The notes under the pieces are model-generated. The model had not been told where the DNA came from, ran no database searches, and saw nothing but the letters and a program-made list of their open reading frames with translations. This document shows, in pieces, positions 1-14,073 of a stretch of DNA of 60,000 nucleotides (position 1 is its first letter; each line of letters begins with the position of its first letter). Source of the stretch: Lineus longissimus (Eukaryota; Nemertea; Pilidiophora; Heteronemertea; Lineidae); the NCBI RefSeq assembly GCF_910592395.1, contig NC_088318.1, positions 12,650,349 through 12,710,348 of the forward strand, written 5' to 3'. The position numbers were made by a program, and so were the translations under genes.

Positions 1-857
1 GTACAAACTTCTCAGATCATCATTTGAAGAGTTTGTAACACCATTGCTATCAAAGTTGGTGGTGAAACAGGGAATAAAAAACAAAGACAGACATCTGGTA
101 TGATATATGTGTTTTCGGCATCTGGAACCAGATGACAACAGGATTATTTCACGGTGAATTCCTAGAAGAGAACGCACTACAATATGGGAAATTATAGTAC
201 AAGATCTTTGGTGAGGAACATAGCCAAGGTAGACTTTGTTAGATTTAGGCATGTTTTGTGGAATGGCTTTTGCTGTTGTCTGTCAGTTCTTTCGTCTTAT
301 TCTTTCAGGGTCGTGTGTCTTGCTCTGAAGGCCGAGATGAAGCTGTCACAGTATTTTGTTTGGCAAATCACTCGTTACATCATGCAGTGTCTCTATAAAT
401 GCGGAAATGTTTGCGTGCTTCTTATTTTTGCATTACAGGTAAATGAAAGGTACATGGCCGAGAGAAAGAACATCTAATTGAAGTCACTGTTAAAGGGTTG
501 TCCGAACACTGAATTAAAAGAATGTTAGAGTTGAGAATTCAGAAAATCAGAAAACCTCGAAATTAAATGGTTGCAAATCTTTCCATGTGTACAATATGTT
601 GCCAAACATTTGTACACTTTGCTGTCTGCACAGATGAATGTTGAATGCTCTTCCAAGCAGCGCCCTGAATAATAGAAAAAACAGCTAGTTTTTGAATAAA
701 TATTACTATTTTGCCTCCATTTACCTCTCCCAGTCATTAACAGTAAATGCACTATAAGTGAACTCCCTACAGCTTGATCAATACCAATAGGTTGTTGATT
801 TTCTCGCAGACAATCAAATCAATCCAGACTATTTATGTCATCATTGATGTTGGATAC

Positions 858-915
858 GTCTGCTTGTGACATTTGCAAAAGGTATCGTCTGCTTGTGACA
901 TTTACAAAACATCGG
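858..915. repeat. Two-unit tandem repeat, about 29 bp
   Basis: The phrase GTCTGCTTGTGACATTT occurs twice about 29-30 bp apart, followed by a similar (G/A)CAAAA tract. It is a short local duplication with no clear function. Confidence 0.7.
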
Positions 916-2107
916 TCTAATGTGATGAGGTCAATCAATTTCATCAAATATTTCCAAGAAAATGTTCGTGAGTTTCATTCCCTATTGGTAAATGATACTC
1001 TTTTGGATATGTTTGTTAATGATCTTACATGGACTTATTTTGCCATTATCCAAGCTTTGGACAGCCATTTCAAAGACTAAACAAATACCATTTGGACCTC
1101 ACCGGCAAGGAAGAACAAGGAGATTTCATCTACTTTTCTAAGAAAGAAAGTAAACCTTGCTTATTGCTCTTAAGGTTTTCTTTGATCATGCTTGTCGCGA
1201 TATGAAACCGAATATATTTAAGTTTATCTTTCTGATTTAACCAATTCCGGTTCCAGACAAGCTTCATTTAGTCTGAGATGGTATTTTAAATATTTAAAAA
1301 ATATGTCATTATTTTCCTCCTGCGTGTCTCTGTGCTAAAATCAAGATTGGCAGGTAGCAGCTGAAATAAAGTCCCAAACCTGAGGTGCATTGGCCCCCTC
1401 CCCGAAAAAATTTATAAAAATCTGCAGGTTTTTGATCATAAAATGTCAAAAATAGTAGGTAATTTCTTATGGGAATCCTGTTTCATCTAACTCTATCTCC
1501 CTAGTGTGTCACGTATGAAAAGGTTACTGAGACCCTGTACATTTCATTTATCAGTTCCCGGAAATCTTTTTCTGAGTTACGGGAAATCAGAAAAAGATAA
1601 ACAGGAGGTCATGACATTTTGCCGAAGCACTTTCTATTACTGAACTATTGTATACTATTACTATATAGAACCCTCTACAATAAGCTGCAGTGATGCTTCA
1701 TTACTTCTTGCAGGTTTTTCTTTTTTCAGTCCAATTTTTTTCCACATCCGCAAGAGTCAAGGTTTTGCCTATGACATTTACTTTCAGGCTATTTCTGTCC
1801 TGTCTTCCACAAAAGTACAATCCTCATATAACACGCCATGTCATATGATGACATTGTCACGTTCTTCCACATCCATACGCACATTTTTATCATGTCCATT
1901 ATTCACGACATCTTCTTTTACTGTTTGATGTAGGTTTATCAGATAAGGATTATACCCGTGGGAGTTACAGCAAGGGTGAGTCCCTTTCATAGGGAATGGT
2001 CAAGCTTTGCGGAAGATGTGCAAATTTTTCGCATAGTACACTTAAGGCTGTGATGAAGAGTGGTGACAGTTGTTTTGCCCAGGGCATGAGTCTTAAGTGC
2101 CCTGCAT

Positions 2108-2250
2108 ATGAGCGTTTTTCGTCACTGCAACCTACAACTTGCAATCAATATCAAAACTAACGATCACCGATTTAACCAAAGCAATCTTTTATTGCTCATT
2201 GTAACAATAATTTTGCATGTAGCAGTGACAAAAATCACTCGTTTGCCAGG
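2108..2250. repeat. Inverted-repeat remnant of a dispersed family
   Basis: The left end GCGTTTTTCGTCACTGCAAC and the right end (reverse strand) GTGATTTTTGTCACTGCTAC form imperfect inverted arms about 90 bp apart. The left arm continues into a module (CGATCACCGATTT) also seen at 32310-32370 and 59480-59515. It is probably an old non-autonomous DNA element. Confidence 0.55.
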
Positions 2251-5200
2251 TGCTAAGAGTGGTGGTGGCAATTTGAAGGGTTGGCCATTTCATGTGTTAT
2301 AGAAAGGAACAGGTTTTTGCTGCCGGTGCATGGAGTTTGGAAGGTTTAATAAAAGCCATGCATTGATTGGAAAAATGCCTTTCCTTTTGATCGCCAAGGT
2401 GGTTTTTGAAATTTGCAATGCTGGAAAAAGATGCACGTAAAATGAGTTTGAAGTTTGTCATATTGCACCCTCCCACCCGTTCCATCCTTCTCCTGTCAAC
2501 AATGTGACCTTGGTTGCCAAGGATTCCTTCCACAGCAAGTATCCGTTTTCAAACCCTAATGCTTTGAGATCCTTTTACCGTATTTTGCCGGTGATTATCA
2601 ATGTGCTATGGAGGCAAGCTTCTCAAAGAGCAGTAGGGAAGGATAGTTAAGCAGGGAGAGCAGTTGCTTCGGGTTGGAGTATGACAAGATTCTTCTCAGA
2701 CTAGGATTGTGAATTTTGGTAAAAACTTCTTTTTGCCGTATTTTCCCGGTGATTTTCAGTATGCTAGGAAAAGCTTTCTTAGGGAGGATGGCTTGTGGAC
2801 TTTTAGTTCATGTGTAGAAAGCAATCGGTTCCCTTCTGTGTTGGATTCTGCACCAGCCGACGTTGTTAACGGAATGACTGTCTAGCGTGCATCTCAGATA
2901 TTCCAAGGCAGAAAAATACTGGTACAAAAACTTATAGGGTGATCTATGGCAGATTTGCAAGTACTCTGTATTCAGCTGATCATCCTATTGCATTTTATGA
3001 CTCCCAGATATCTCGTAAAAGTGATATAACAAGGCTATTCCTATTCCGTGTCAGTACCCTTCTTCGTTATATACTGTAATATTTCATTGCCTAGGGATTG
3101 AGAGATTCAGAAATGTATATGAGGTCTTGTTGTGTAAGGATAGGTTTATTTTTGCCCAATAAGTCCTATCCCAACCTTAAAGGCCGGTGCCATCTGTTCA
3201 TTATATAGGGACTCGCTGCATCACTGAAAAAAGAGGGTGTTCATTGAATATCTTATTGAATTTCGGATTTCGGATGTGTTCTGAAGTTTCATGGTCGAAT
3301 TCAACAATTTTCATGAAGGGGGGGGGCATGCATAGGTGCCTCCCCCTTGGATCCGATACAGCCAAATGATTTCTTCTTTAAAATCACATCACCACACCAG
3401 ACAGATCCCTTATCTGCCTTTAGGGATATTAGATCCTATATGTTAATTTAATCACGCTGTGAGACCCTGGGGCTGTTAGCGCTTCCCTGGATCTGTAATG
3501 ATATTGTACTCTTAAGTGATATGGAACACTTGTACATGTTCTTGGCCACAAACAACCACCTACCTTCCTGGAAGAAGCCATTGGTTCCAATCAGCCTTGA
3601 GTGAGTCTTATGCATTTGATCATTAGATTTAAGGGGAAGGACATGCAGGTGACCCTTTGCTTGCAGTATTCGGAAGGGCTCTACGCTCTGTGATTGCTCG
3701 GAGTACGATGAACCCCTATTTATGACTTTATTTAACTTAATTAGACCTACCTGGCTCCTGCATATACTCTCCCTTTAAGAAATGGGAAATGAACATCTCT
3801 GATGAATTGATTGCATTTTGGTTTGAGATAAGAGTTTTGAAAAGGTCTTGATCTTTTCTGCAGAAGAGAGTTAACCCTATTCAACATATTGGGCTAATTC
3901 ATTCTGTATCCGAACCAGGCAGATGGCGCCACCAGTCCTTGTCGCCTTTGGTCGTAAATTAGCATTCTGACGGCTGAAATCTATTGCGCTCATTACATCA
4001 CGCTGCCAGTCCCAAGACACTGGTTGAAGTCCCCTGGCAATGAAATTAACAACAGCCGCCGCATTCCAAATTACCATCGCTTCATCCACTTGCCTTCATT
4101 GCAATCGACAGATGAACTTCTAATGGTCCAGATTAGCGATCTATTTATAGACCTTAGCGATAAATTGGGATTCCCTGGTCGGTTGCTATGGCGAGAAGAT
4201 TTGTCATGAGAGCTTCTAAGAATCGAAGATAAACAAGGCCGGTTTCGGTCATTCAGTTGAAGGGATGGGATGATTGGGTGCAGAGGTATGTGCTCGGCGT
4301 TGCTTCTGGATTACGGGGACGAGTACCACAGGCACTTTGAAGGAATTGTGCACTCTTTTGATATAATTTCGGATACACCCCTGAGATTTTGATTCTTAAT
4401 TCTATGAGTTAGAATCGATTAACGGTAAGTGCATCTCGTTGATCTGTTTGATTTGTTACATAATTCCATCAGAAAAGGTTGTTAGTCCACATTTTCAGGA
4501 AAGCCACCTATTTGGCATTTTTAAAATCTAAAAGTGCTGATAATGTTCCATTTCTGAAAATCAATTCGAAGACTTCTTCATTGGAGTATATAGCCATGTC
4601 TGTTAAAAAACAGAAGATGACAATCTAGATCTGATCGCAAATCGGAAGCTTTTTTTTCCCTTTTTCTGTATTCGTGCTCTGTCTATTCTGGATACTGCAA
4701 GAAAACCAAAGCCAAGAGTCGTAAGATGCAAAGTCAGTCATGGTTACCAAGTTACAAACACATACACCAGAAATCTATCCCAAGAAAGGTTTCCTACATA
4801 ACAAGCTAATTGGCATAATCTCTTGACAAGGCCACAGACAATTCACTTTGGAGGGATGCCTTTCAAAAACAGCTGCAAACAGTTGATGTGAATCATTGCG
4901 ACCTGTAATCACGATCGCTTTCAACTAAAGTCGCTCGTTACCCGCAGATGAGAGAGCTTTTCATTGCACATAGTAGCGATGATGATAACAGGTTGCAGCG
5001 GAGAAACTGCTGATACCATAGTAACAAAACTAGCTTACTCTAGTCTATCGGGAGAAGATAATCTCCTGGAGTACATCTTAGATTGTTTCTTGTATGGAGA
5101 GACAAAATATTATGGTATAATCATCTCTGTGAAGGACACTACTCTTTATTGTAGTCGAAATAATATTGGTAATACATGTATAAATGTACTGGTGATGCCG

Positions 5201-6486
5201 ATATTGGCCGCTTAGAATCTAATAAAAAGATGTATACCATAGCTGACGTACTTGTCGATATGTTCGGCAGCTCTTATAAACCTGATATTGGCCCTCGTAT
5301 TTTATAAAGAAATGTATAGCAAGACGTTATTAGGTTGATATATCCCAATAACACAGTAAGTGATAGGTGATGAAAAAATCCATGCTGGCAAATAAACGAT
5401 TGGCAACCTATTATTGTCGTATGAGGTCTCGGATGGAGTTTGGTCTTTTCCGAACTTCTGGTCATTAACGCTGTTCTCAGTTTACAAATCCTACAATGTC
5501 AGGATCTAGAAAACAAAAAAAGGAGAGCCAAATGAACCATTCTCCAGGGCATTGCTAAGCAGTGATCAGTGTGGTGAGGGACTTCTACTGTGCCCGATAT
5601 TGTAACTTTTTCGAATGGATGAAAATGTTACCAGTTTCGTTAAAGCAGGTGTCTTTTTGTTGCACTAAGCGGCTTTATGGATAAATTCCAACACATTGGC
5701 AAATAAACGATTATGGTCTGATGACGTCATGACGTGATTTACTACGAGGCATGACGCATTGAACATTGTAACGTCATTGCAGGAAATGACGCAGTTCAGT
5801 GGTCAACCGAATAACGTCAAAAATTTCCAGTAGTGAAAAGGTTTACCCAGTATAAACAAAGCCTTTCTCTTGACTACTTTGTTTACAGTGTCATGCAGAT
5901 TCCTGTGGTACTTGTGGAGGAGGTACAGCAATATTCTGCGATGCTATTGGGAACTAGACAGTTCGCCTACAAATGTATTCTTTGCATTTGTAGCAAGGAA
6001 TCCTTAGCTGCTCTTTGTTCAGTTTGAGTGAATCATTACAACCCTACTCATCCAAAACGATAAAATGACTCTTTCATCCGAGCAATGAAGCACATCAGAT
6101 GATGTCATGGGAATGATGGATGCAAAGTCCTATTTGCAACAAAGCTTTTGATTGGTTGGTTCTGACCTATGTTCTTTAAACGGCCAATCGCCATGCTTGT
6201 TGTGCCTTGTTTGTTGGTGCTATTTTGATGATTGCTTCCCTTTGATTGAAACGTTTGAAACGGAAACTACCGCTTATACACACGCCTGCAGAATGTCATC
6301 CATGAACGGCCAATAAAGAATAAATTTCACATCCTGCATTCAAATAAAGTGCATTGGTGATATCGGAAAGCAATCAATTGATAATGAAGGTGGTAGCTAA
6401 AGATAGTATGTACTTTAGTGTTGAATGGCAATGTTTAGGCGGTGCAGGGTGGCGACAAAGCGAAAAATGTGATACCACTTGTGAAT

Positions 6487-6955
6487 ACTCTAATGGAAAC
6501 CTCTATGTAAACCACTATCTTCAACTTTTCTAACGGAACCCTCTATGTAAACCTTTATCATCTGATATTCTAGTGGACCCCTCTATGTAAACTTATATCT
6601 AATATTCACATGTAAACCTCTATGTAAACCACTATCTTCAACTTTTCTAATGGGACCCTCTGTGTAAACCTTTATCATCTGATATTCTAGTGGACACCTC
6701 TATGTAAACTTATATCTAATATTCTAATGGAAACCTCTATGTAAATCACTATCTTCAACTTTTTTAATGAAACCCTCTGTGTAAACCTTTATCATCTGAT
6801 ATTCTAGTGGACACCTCTATGTAAACTTATATCTAATATTCACATGTAAACCTCTATGTAAACTTCTATCTTCTTATATTCTAATGAACACCTCTATTTA
6901 AACTGCTATCTTCTAATATTTTAATGCACACCTTTATGTAAACCGCTATCTTCCA
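6487..6955. repeat. Minisatellite with 39-bp units and a 117-bp higher-order period
   Basis: About twelve units end in CCTCTATGTAAACC or close variants. Three diverged unit types alternate, so the landmark CACTATCTTCAACTTTT recurs at a spacing of about 117 bp (near 6512, 6629 and 6746), which indicates expansion of a three-unit block. Confidence 0.9.
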
Positions 6956-8630
6956 GCGGGTGGTGTGTCAGGCAGGTCCGGCGGCTCTGTTTCTCACAGG
7001 GCCAAAACACTTGACCCTTTTCGTCTTAATTCCTACGTCGACTTTTAAAATTGAAAAGAATTTTTCCTCTTCCGAGTATTTTTCGATACGTCAAGTACTT
7101 CCCAAGTCAAATATAAAAGTCGTCCAAAAGATTTTGTTTCTCCTCTCCTTACATTTCGATGACACTCATTCCTCCCAGCAAATATTGCTACAACTCGAAA
7201 TCAGTTACTTATGCCAATTCATACTTGTTTAAAAAAGTCCAATTTCACATTGGCTTGGACAGGATTGGCAGTTGTTTTGCCTGTATCGAACACCAGATAT
7301 TTTCCATTTAATACCGTCAAACTTGGGGTGGATGTAAGTGTAGGTCATTGGGACGCACCTGGTGAATTCACATTTATATGGGTTGACATTTCAATCTATG
7401 TTTTGATTAGGCATTCCTTCTATACACATTGTCTCTGCGGAAAGGACCTGCTCAGCTTAAATTACTGCTTTCCTGCCGATTTGGCCTTCGGTATGTATGA
7501 AGCCTTTTTCAAGTCCGCTTTGTGGTTCCTTTTGGCGATAAGTTTATGCAACTCCCATAGTCCTATTTAAACATGCTTTGTTCATTAAGAGCCTTAAACT
7601 GCATATTTCCTGTTTTCCGGTTTTCCTATTACCCATACCTTAACTCTCACCTAGTACCTATATTAACGTTTAATTTGGACCCCTCCCCTATACCTCACAG
7701 AACAAAATTTGTTGGTATCTTGAAAGCACCAAATCTTAGAGCAGTGAAAAAGGAGAAAAGGTTCTCTATAGTGTGAGTGTAATCCTCTTATGCCATCTGG
7801 TCTGCTGCATCCACTGCAGTGCTAACATTTTGACACTATACCAAGTCTCTTTACCGAGCCCAAGGGACTGCCCAATCCAGACTTGCTGGTAATTTTGGTG
7901 GGGATTGGACTTCTTGGCATAAGATCGTGTGCTAATTGCTTGGATCAGAGAAGAAGGTTCCCAAGGAATTATCCTTGTTATCCAATTTAGGAATAATTGA
8001 CTTTTGGATGCTGATAAAAGTATTTTATTCTCTCCTGTCAGGATTACCATTTCTTTTGTGACAGAAGTGCATATAAACCAAAGATATTGCTCACATCGTG
8101 TCCATTTACTTAGGATTTATTACCAGTCACCACCACGTTCCATGGAAACAACCTCACATGCATGCCTTCCATGAAGAAATGTAATCAGGGGTTTATATCC
8201 TACGTGCTGCTGACCTTATGGACAGTAATATTTCTGCCATTTCAAAAGTACATTTGTGTTGTCATGTTTTCGAGAGTGCATGCTTTCTTGCGAGACGTGG
8301 ATGAGTACTTTAACCAGGCGACAGTCAGGAAAGGATTTCAGGTGAGTTAAACAAGAATTGGTGATCTCGGTAACATGTGATCAACATCAAACCTCGTGAT
8401 TACTGGTTTTACCCACAGATTGTGGAAACTAGCATGGGTCTTTTGCCATGTTGGCCAATTGTGTTAGTAAATGACCAACTATTGTAATGTGCCTTCTACT
8501 GTGTATTAGGTCATAATATCATTGTGTAACTTGTTCCTTTTGGTGTGTTAGTTTGTGAGCAATAAAATCACTTCTGAAGTCAAACTCGCACTGTCCACTT
8601 CGTTCCTTGGGTCGTACTGGTTTAAAAGAC

Positions 8631-8859
8631 AATTGTGACCCGCTCTACCAAAACTAGGCGCTTGTCGCATCTGAACTTGACAGGTTGATACGGACTTGTT
8701 GTTCATTTCCCTATTGTAGACCTTTTGTGAAATGTGACCAAATCAGTTTGTAATAGATTTCACAAAAGGTCTACAATAGGGAAATGAACAACAAGTCCGT
8801 ATCAACCTGTCAAGTTCAGATGCGACAAGCGCCTAGTTTTGGTAGAGCGAGTCACAATT
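8631..8859. mobile_element. 229-bp foldback element, copy 1
   Basis: Two nearly perfect inverted arms of about 95 bp flank an unpaired centre of about 33 bp. The ends are AATTGTGACCCGCTCTACC and its near complement. There is no coding sequence, as expected of a MITE-like non-autonomous element. It is almost identical to the copy at 25776-26004, but the central loop is reverse-complemented relative to it. Confidence 0.92.
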
Positions 8860-9007
8860 TCCACACAGATGAGATATTTTTGTCAAACATTGCAGCGATT
8901 ATAATCACAGGTCCCAGTGATTTAAACCGATTGTTTGCGGGGTGCTCAAGTTTATTGATTATTTCATGATAAGAAATTCCATCCCTGTTCGATTAGTTTG
9001 CCTGATT

Positions 9008-9207
9008 GTCCCAAATGCATCAGTTTGATGAAATGAAATTCCTTGCCTGAACTGTCTTGTATTCATGCGGAGTCGTAATGATGCAGATTTGCTTTATGAA
9101 ATTCCTTGGAAGGAATTTCCTACAGAAAGAATGTTTGGTATCGAATTCATTCATGTCCCAAATGTATCAGTTTGATGAAATGAAATTCCTCCCCTGATCT
9201 GTCTTGT
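9008..9207. repeat. 53-bp direct duplication with a palindrome between
   Basis: 9008-9060 and 9155-9207 share GTCCCAAATG(C/T)ATCAGTTTGATGAAATG and the following bases with few changes. Between them, 9098-9119 is a perfect palindrome GAAATTCCTT-GG-AAGGAATTTC. Confidence 0.8.
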
Positions 9208-11897
9208 CATTTCTGCTGAGATGTCTTCCACTGCAGGAAAAGGCTGTATGATGCTTTAGTGTATTGGTGATTGGGTCTTGCAGTTTGAGGTACAGCTGTA
9301 TGTCTGATCCTGTGTCTGAATTGCCCAATCAATCTCCAATCCATCAGACCGGCAGTAGAGCCAGCTGACTTACTCCTGACCTGTCAAATCATCGATTCCT
9401 TTGATGTCTGCTCGAGGCCGTTCATTCCTCTCATCTTCCAGATTAAATCATTGGCCAACACTCTTATCCATCCTTGCTGTTGATGCAGCCACTAAGTGAG
9501 TCTTGACCTCTGAAATTACATCTCAAGTCCCCTTGTTGTGCAAACACCACTTGCCAGTTCTCTTTGATCTTCAGCTGTGAGGTGGCTGACATTTTCCTCC
9601 TGTCTAGCGACCATGTTTATTGCTTCCTATGTCTTCGAATATGTGAGGAAAAGTGCATTGTGGTGCCAAATCAGAATGGGTAGGTCCTTGTTCTGCCCAA
9701 AACTGGATAGAGCCTTTGCTAAGTGACAAGCAATGACTTTCTTTGGTGGTTGGGGTAATCGACAAGCTCTATCACGTATTGACACAAGATGTTCATATCA
9801 CACTCATCGATTCCTGCAGTGTTTGGCGCTAAGTAAAGCGATACTCGCAACAACTCTTGCGAGAAATGGCGCTTTGCTGAGCAAATATGAACAACACTTG
9901 CCCCTTTTGAAGTTGGAAGCATCCACCGACGAGCTCTCTTACGTTTCAACGGAGTCCCAATGTAGGTCCGATATCTTTTACATGAAATTCAATGCCGGTT
10001 TTGTTACCAGTGTGTGAAATTACTCTTTGAACAGCTAATAGCGGTAGCCCTTGTCTCTTTGATGTAAGGCATGGCTAGCTTTCTCATGTTTTCAAACAGA
10101 GTGTTAGTTGCTGTCCGATCGATATTGGAGTTATAAGGAAAGTAATGCTTCAGATACCACTTGAGACAAATTACTCTTTGCATAGTCAACAGAACTGGCT
10201 GTTGATTTCTCTGAAGTCTTCTACATGTTTGTCCTCGTGCTGTCGAATGTTGGTAATCTGTGGAGCCATTTGTAGTCACGATCATGTTTTGTAGTTTGGT
10301 AGCATATAATGGTGGTTGTGCAGGGGGCTATGTTACAAATGTTTAGACCTTACTGTGCCATGTCGCGGTAGGATGGTTGAATGTTCAAAATATTCCACAG
10401 AGACCAATGTCAAAACATCTTTGTATACTCTTTTTGGAGCAACTATCCTGACTTTCTCATCAGCTCTTGCTGTGTTCGAGAGCAGGAGTCAGAGGGGGTC
10501 AGGGTAGCAGGGAAAGTAGCCAATTTTCTTGCCTACAACTACATGTGCATCTAGTATGGAACCGGGACGGCTGGCATGCACTCAGCTATCAATGGGTGCA
10601 GTCAGGAGGACCATATTTGCCCAACGTTGAAATATGCTTCTGCTTCAGACAGCCATATGATTTTTGGCACAACTGGACTTCCTCAAGAATAATTTGATCC
10701 CCTCAGAAATTTCCTTTGGGAGTTCCCTCCCTAATTGTTGCAGATCTGTCTGTGCCTCGTGGGGATGAATACATCGCTTACTGTAATCATAGATGAGACA
10801 TTGTCACTCATTAAGACTGGTATGATAATCACACTTCCATCAGCGAGACTTCCTTTGATCTTGCCAGGATTGTCACAGAACCGCCATTGTTTTGTGTACA
10901 CTGCAGCTGAAAGTGACGGCAACATCACCGATTACCGTGGCGATAACGGTACCAATCTAATTGCGCGAATCTCTGTACACAGTGGATGCAGACAAGATAG
11001 TAACATTCAATATTCATCAGTGCGGTTCAAAAGGTCAGAGGGAAATGGAGTCTGTCAAGTTTGGTGAATGTTGGTTACACTTTGCTGGTTTTTGGAGTAG
11101 GTGCGTCTTCTGCAATCTTCTTGGGAATTAGCAATTCTGTGATGCTTGCAAGAGAGACATTGGGTTCTTGATTACATTCGATGAATATCTGTTACAAATT
11201 GAAGGGTTTCAATATTGCATGTGGCGATGCAATCTGCTTGGGACTGTAATTCCCTAAAGGAGATGAAAAGGGGTTATTAGCCTAGTAATTGTGTTTGATG
11301 CTAGAATAGGTCTTGAATTTGTCACTTATGCTTTTGTTGATGGGAGATTGATAGATTAGCATTACTCAAGTCTCAGTCATTGGTATGAAATTAGTAGATA
11401 TTTCCATTTTGTTGCATGGTCATCATGCCAAGTTGAGCAAAAAACAAACATTTAGATTTTGACTTCAGAATGCAATAGTGAATGATTGTGTTCTTCCATG
11501 AATTGGTTTTCTCCATATCCATTTCTCCATTTCTTACTTTTCTCCGCAGCCATTCACACTCAAAAAGTAGATTACATTACTCTTGTCATTTCTTACAAAG
11601 CGGGAGAGAGAGAAATGGGAAAATGATGCAGATATTTACTGCTAGCTACCGTGGTTGTCAAGAATTATTGCCCGTTAGGGATCAGTTCAGCTTGGGTTGT
11701 ACTGGTTGATTGTGTTAACCCAGCTATTTGCCGGTAACTAGGATTGACTGATGGCATCATTGCAAAATTCTGTCCCTCAGTTTCCTGTAGTTCTAATACT
11801 CGTTCTTCTTCTGCATTCGGAACTTTTGAGATGTTGGACAGTCGGTTTGATTTCAGCAACAAAGTTGGCTAGTGCCAAGAAGGTATCATTTCCAGGA

Positions 11898-11983
11898 TAG
11901 ATTCTATGATGGAAAATCTTCATTAAAGAATCTATGATGGGCCATCATAGAATCTACAAATGGCCATCATAGATTCTATGAAG
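11898..11983. repeat. Nested inverted repeats built on ATCTATGATGGCC
   Basis: Four copies of the motif AGATTCTATGATGG (two on each strand) lie within 86 bp and can form alternative hairpins. It is a likely small foldback remnant. Confidence 0.8.
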
Positions 11984-13899
11984 AAAGAGAGTGGTGCTAT
12001 TGGTAATGGCTTCCCCTTTGTCCAAAAGTGACGAAATTGATGGTGCAATCTTGACAATGTCCAGTGACATTTTCAGTTGTCATTGTTGTCGAAGAAGGTG
12101 AGGTCCTGATGAAAACTACTACCAAGGGATGTAGCCTACTCTCATTACTGTTGTGTTAAATAGTGTTTGATAGCTGATGAGGAGACCTGAATAATGTCAT
12201 CCTTTTGTCCGTGGGATATCTGATGATATATCGTGGCATTTATCTTTCTTTGGGCAGTGCTAATCACCGAGGACTTTGCAGCAAAGGGGCTGAAATTAGG
12301 ACCCTTTTGACACCAGATTGTATTAAGGCGATGATTAATTTTGTCAAATGGATGGTCAGTGTTGAAATGAGGGGTTGCCAATATCTTTCTAGTTTGTGCA
12401 TGTCCATTCGCACCTGTCAGGGTTTGCTAAAAGATGGGCATTAACTCGGGTTGATTGGCCCATTTTGTTAAGAGACAAATGGTCAACTTAATGTACCAGT
12501 ACACGATAATCCCATATAAATTGAAATATAGCCCATTGAATTAATCCTTGACCCCATAATTCTCACAACGCAGCAGTTTTATTAAAAGTGTAATTGATGT
12601 AGACCACCAGATCCAACAGAAATAAATGTCTGACCAGTTTATCAGATTTCTAAAAAAACTGGTGCCAGCCTGATGAAATCTTCCTGGTCACGGGAGAGGG
12701 AGAGATGATGTATTCTATAGCTATGATAGGGTAGTAAGTCAGATGTGTCTAGGACCATGGCAGTATCGGGCCATCCAGGAAAACTTCCCACACATTTCCC
12801 CCCAAAAATCACCAGCCTGGACTTCGCAGAAAAAGCATTTCTTCGAGTTAAAAGTTCCTGGCGCCCTTGAAGTCAAAAGGCTTGACAGAAGGCCATCACA
12901 TCCCAATGGACTCTTGCTAATCCCCCCTCTGTTTCTAGTCCCGTCCTTTGTTTAAAGTGTCCGCCATTTCTAATTGAAGATTAGGCCGACAAAAAGACAA
13001 AGTTCCACAGCAATATACATTTGATCATCAATCGCACTTCTAATCAGAGTTTTTGATTCCAAAAGAATAGCACCCTTTCTGGATTAGCATATTTTTGATC
13101 TATCAAGATCTCTAATTAGTGCTGCTAAAACACAAAGGAGTTGAAGTTTCATTTTCTTGCAATTGTGTTGCACTGATCATGTTTGATAGTCCAACGATTG
13201 CTATAACTCCTCTCATGTTTACTTGGCAGTGCTAATTATCAGAGCAGGAATGAGTGGCAATTAGCAGATCCTCGTTAATGGCTAGGCGGGCAGGGATAAG
13301 AGCACTTTTGAAATTGACAATGAGGGCGATTATTTGTTTTGCGGAGGACATCAGCCACTTTCAAATGGGGTTATAATCCGTCGTGCTCATCATTATGGAT
13401 TCATCACAGTCAATAACACCTGTCATTTTCTGGCTGAAGATAGTTTATTCAGCTTCAGTAATTTATTCTTTTTTGCTTGTTTTTGGTTGCTGGTAGTACA
13501 CCTGGACGCTCCCACCAGTATGTATGATCGTTAGGTTGGAGAGTTTTATCAAACTTGTTGAAGGTCGAGCAAATACATGTGTATGCTATTGAACCAGAGC
13601 ACAGCCGGGTGGATTCTGAAATTGATTCCCTATAAAATATTGGCATTTCCTGAAACTCCCGGTATGGATTGTAAGTTCTTGCCAAATACCATATTGGGTA
13701 TGGTATTGACCTTAAAATGGATAGAGCAAAAAAGGTCCAGCGGCCTTACTCAGTGTGCTTTTGCAGCAGCCTACGAATTAGATGGTCAATCATTCTGTAA
13801 ATGAACAGAGAGTTGCAAGGAACTGGCATGAGTATATGATAACTCAGGACTACCTGATAGTAGAAAATATAGGTTTCATCATCTGGTGTTATGAAGGGT

Positions 13900-14073
13900 T
13901 GGCTCGAACTTGAAATCCTAAAGTAATTAGAACACTTTCAAAATGAAGAGAATGCCAATTTTAAGGGCGGGAGTCTGTTCTTTGTTTTCTAGAGAACAGC
14001 CTCCCACCCTTGAAATTTGCATTCACTTCATTTTGAAGGTGTTCCAATTGCTTTATGATTTCAAGTTGTAGCC
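13900..14073. mobile_element. Old foldback element with about 82-bp imperfect arms
   Basis: The arm from GGCTCGAACTTGAAATCCTA to GTCTGTTCT pairs with the reverse complement of 13992-14073 with scattered mismatches and a short central loop. There is no coding content. It is unrelated to the 229-bp family. Confidence 0.8.

Noticed and set aside
8162-8349. Open frame ending at a good donor (GGATTTCAG-GTGAGT, 8340-8345)
   Set aside because: It was considered as an upstream exon of the RhoGEF, but the peptide (RVHAFLRDVDEYFNQATVRK) does not resemble the family N-terminus and no acceptor fits convincingly.
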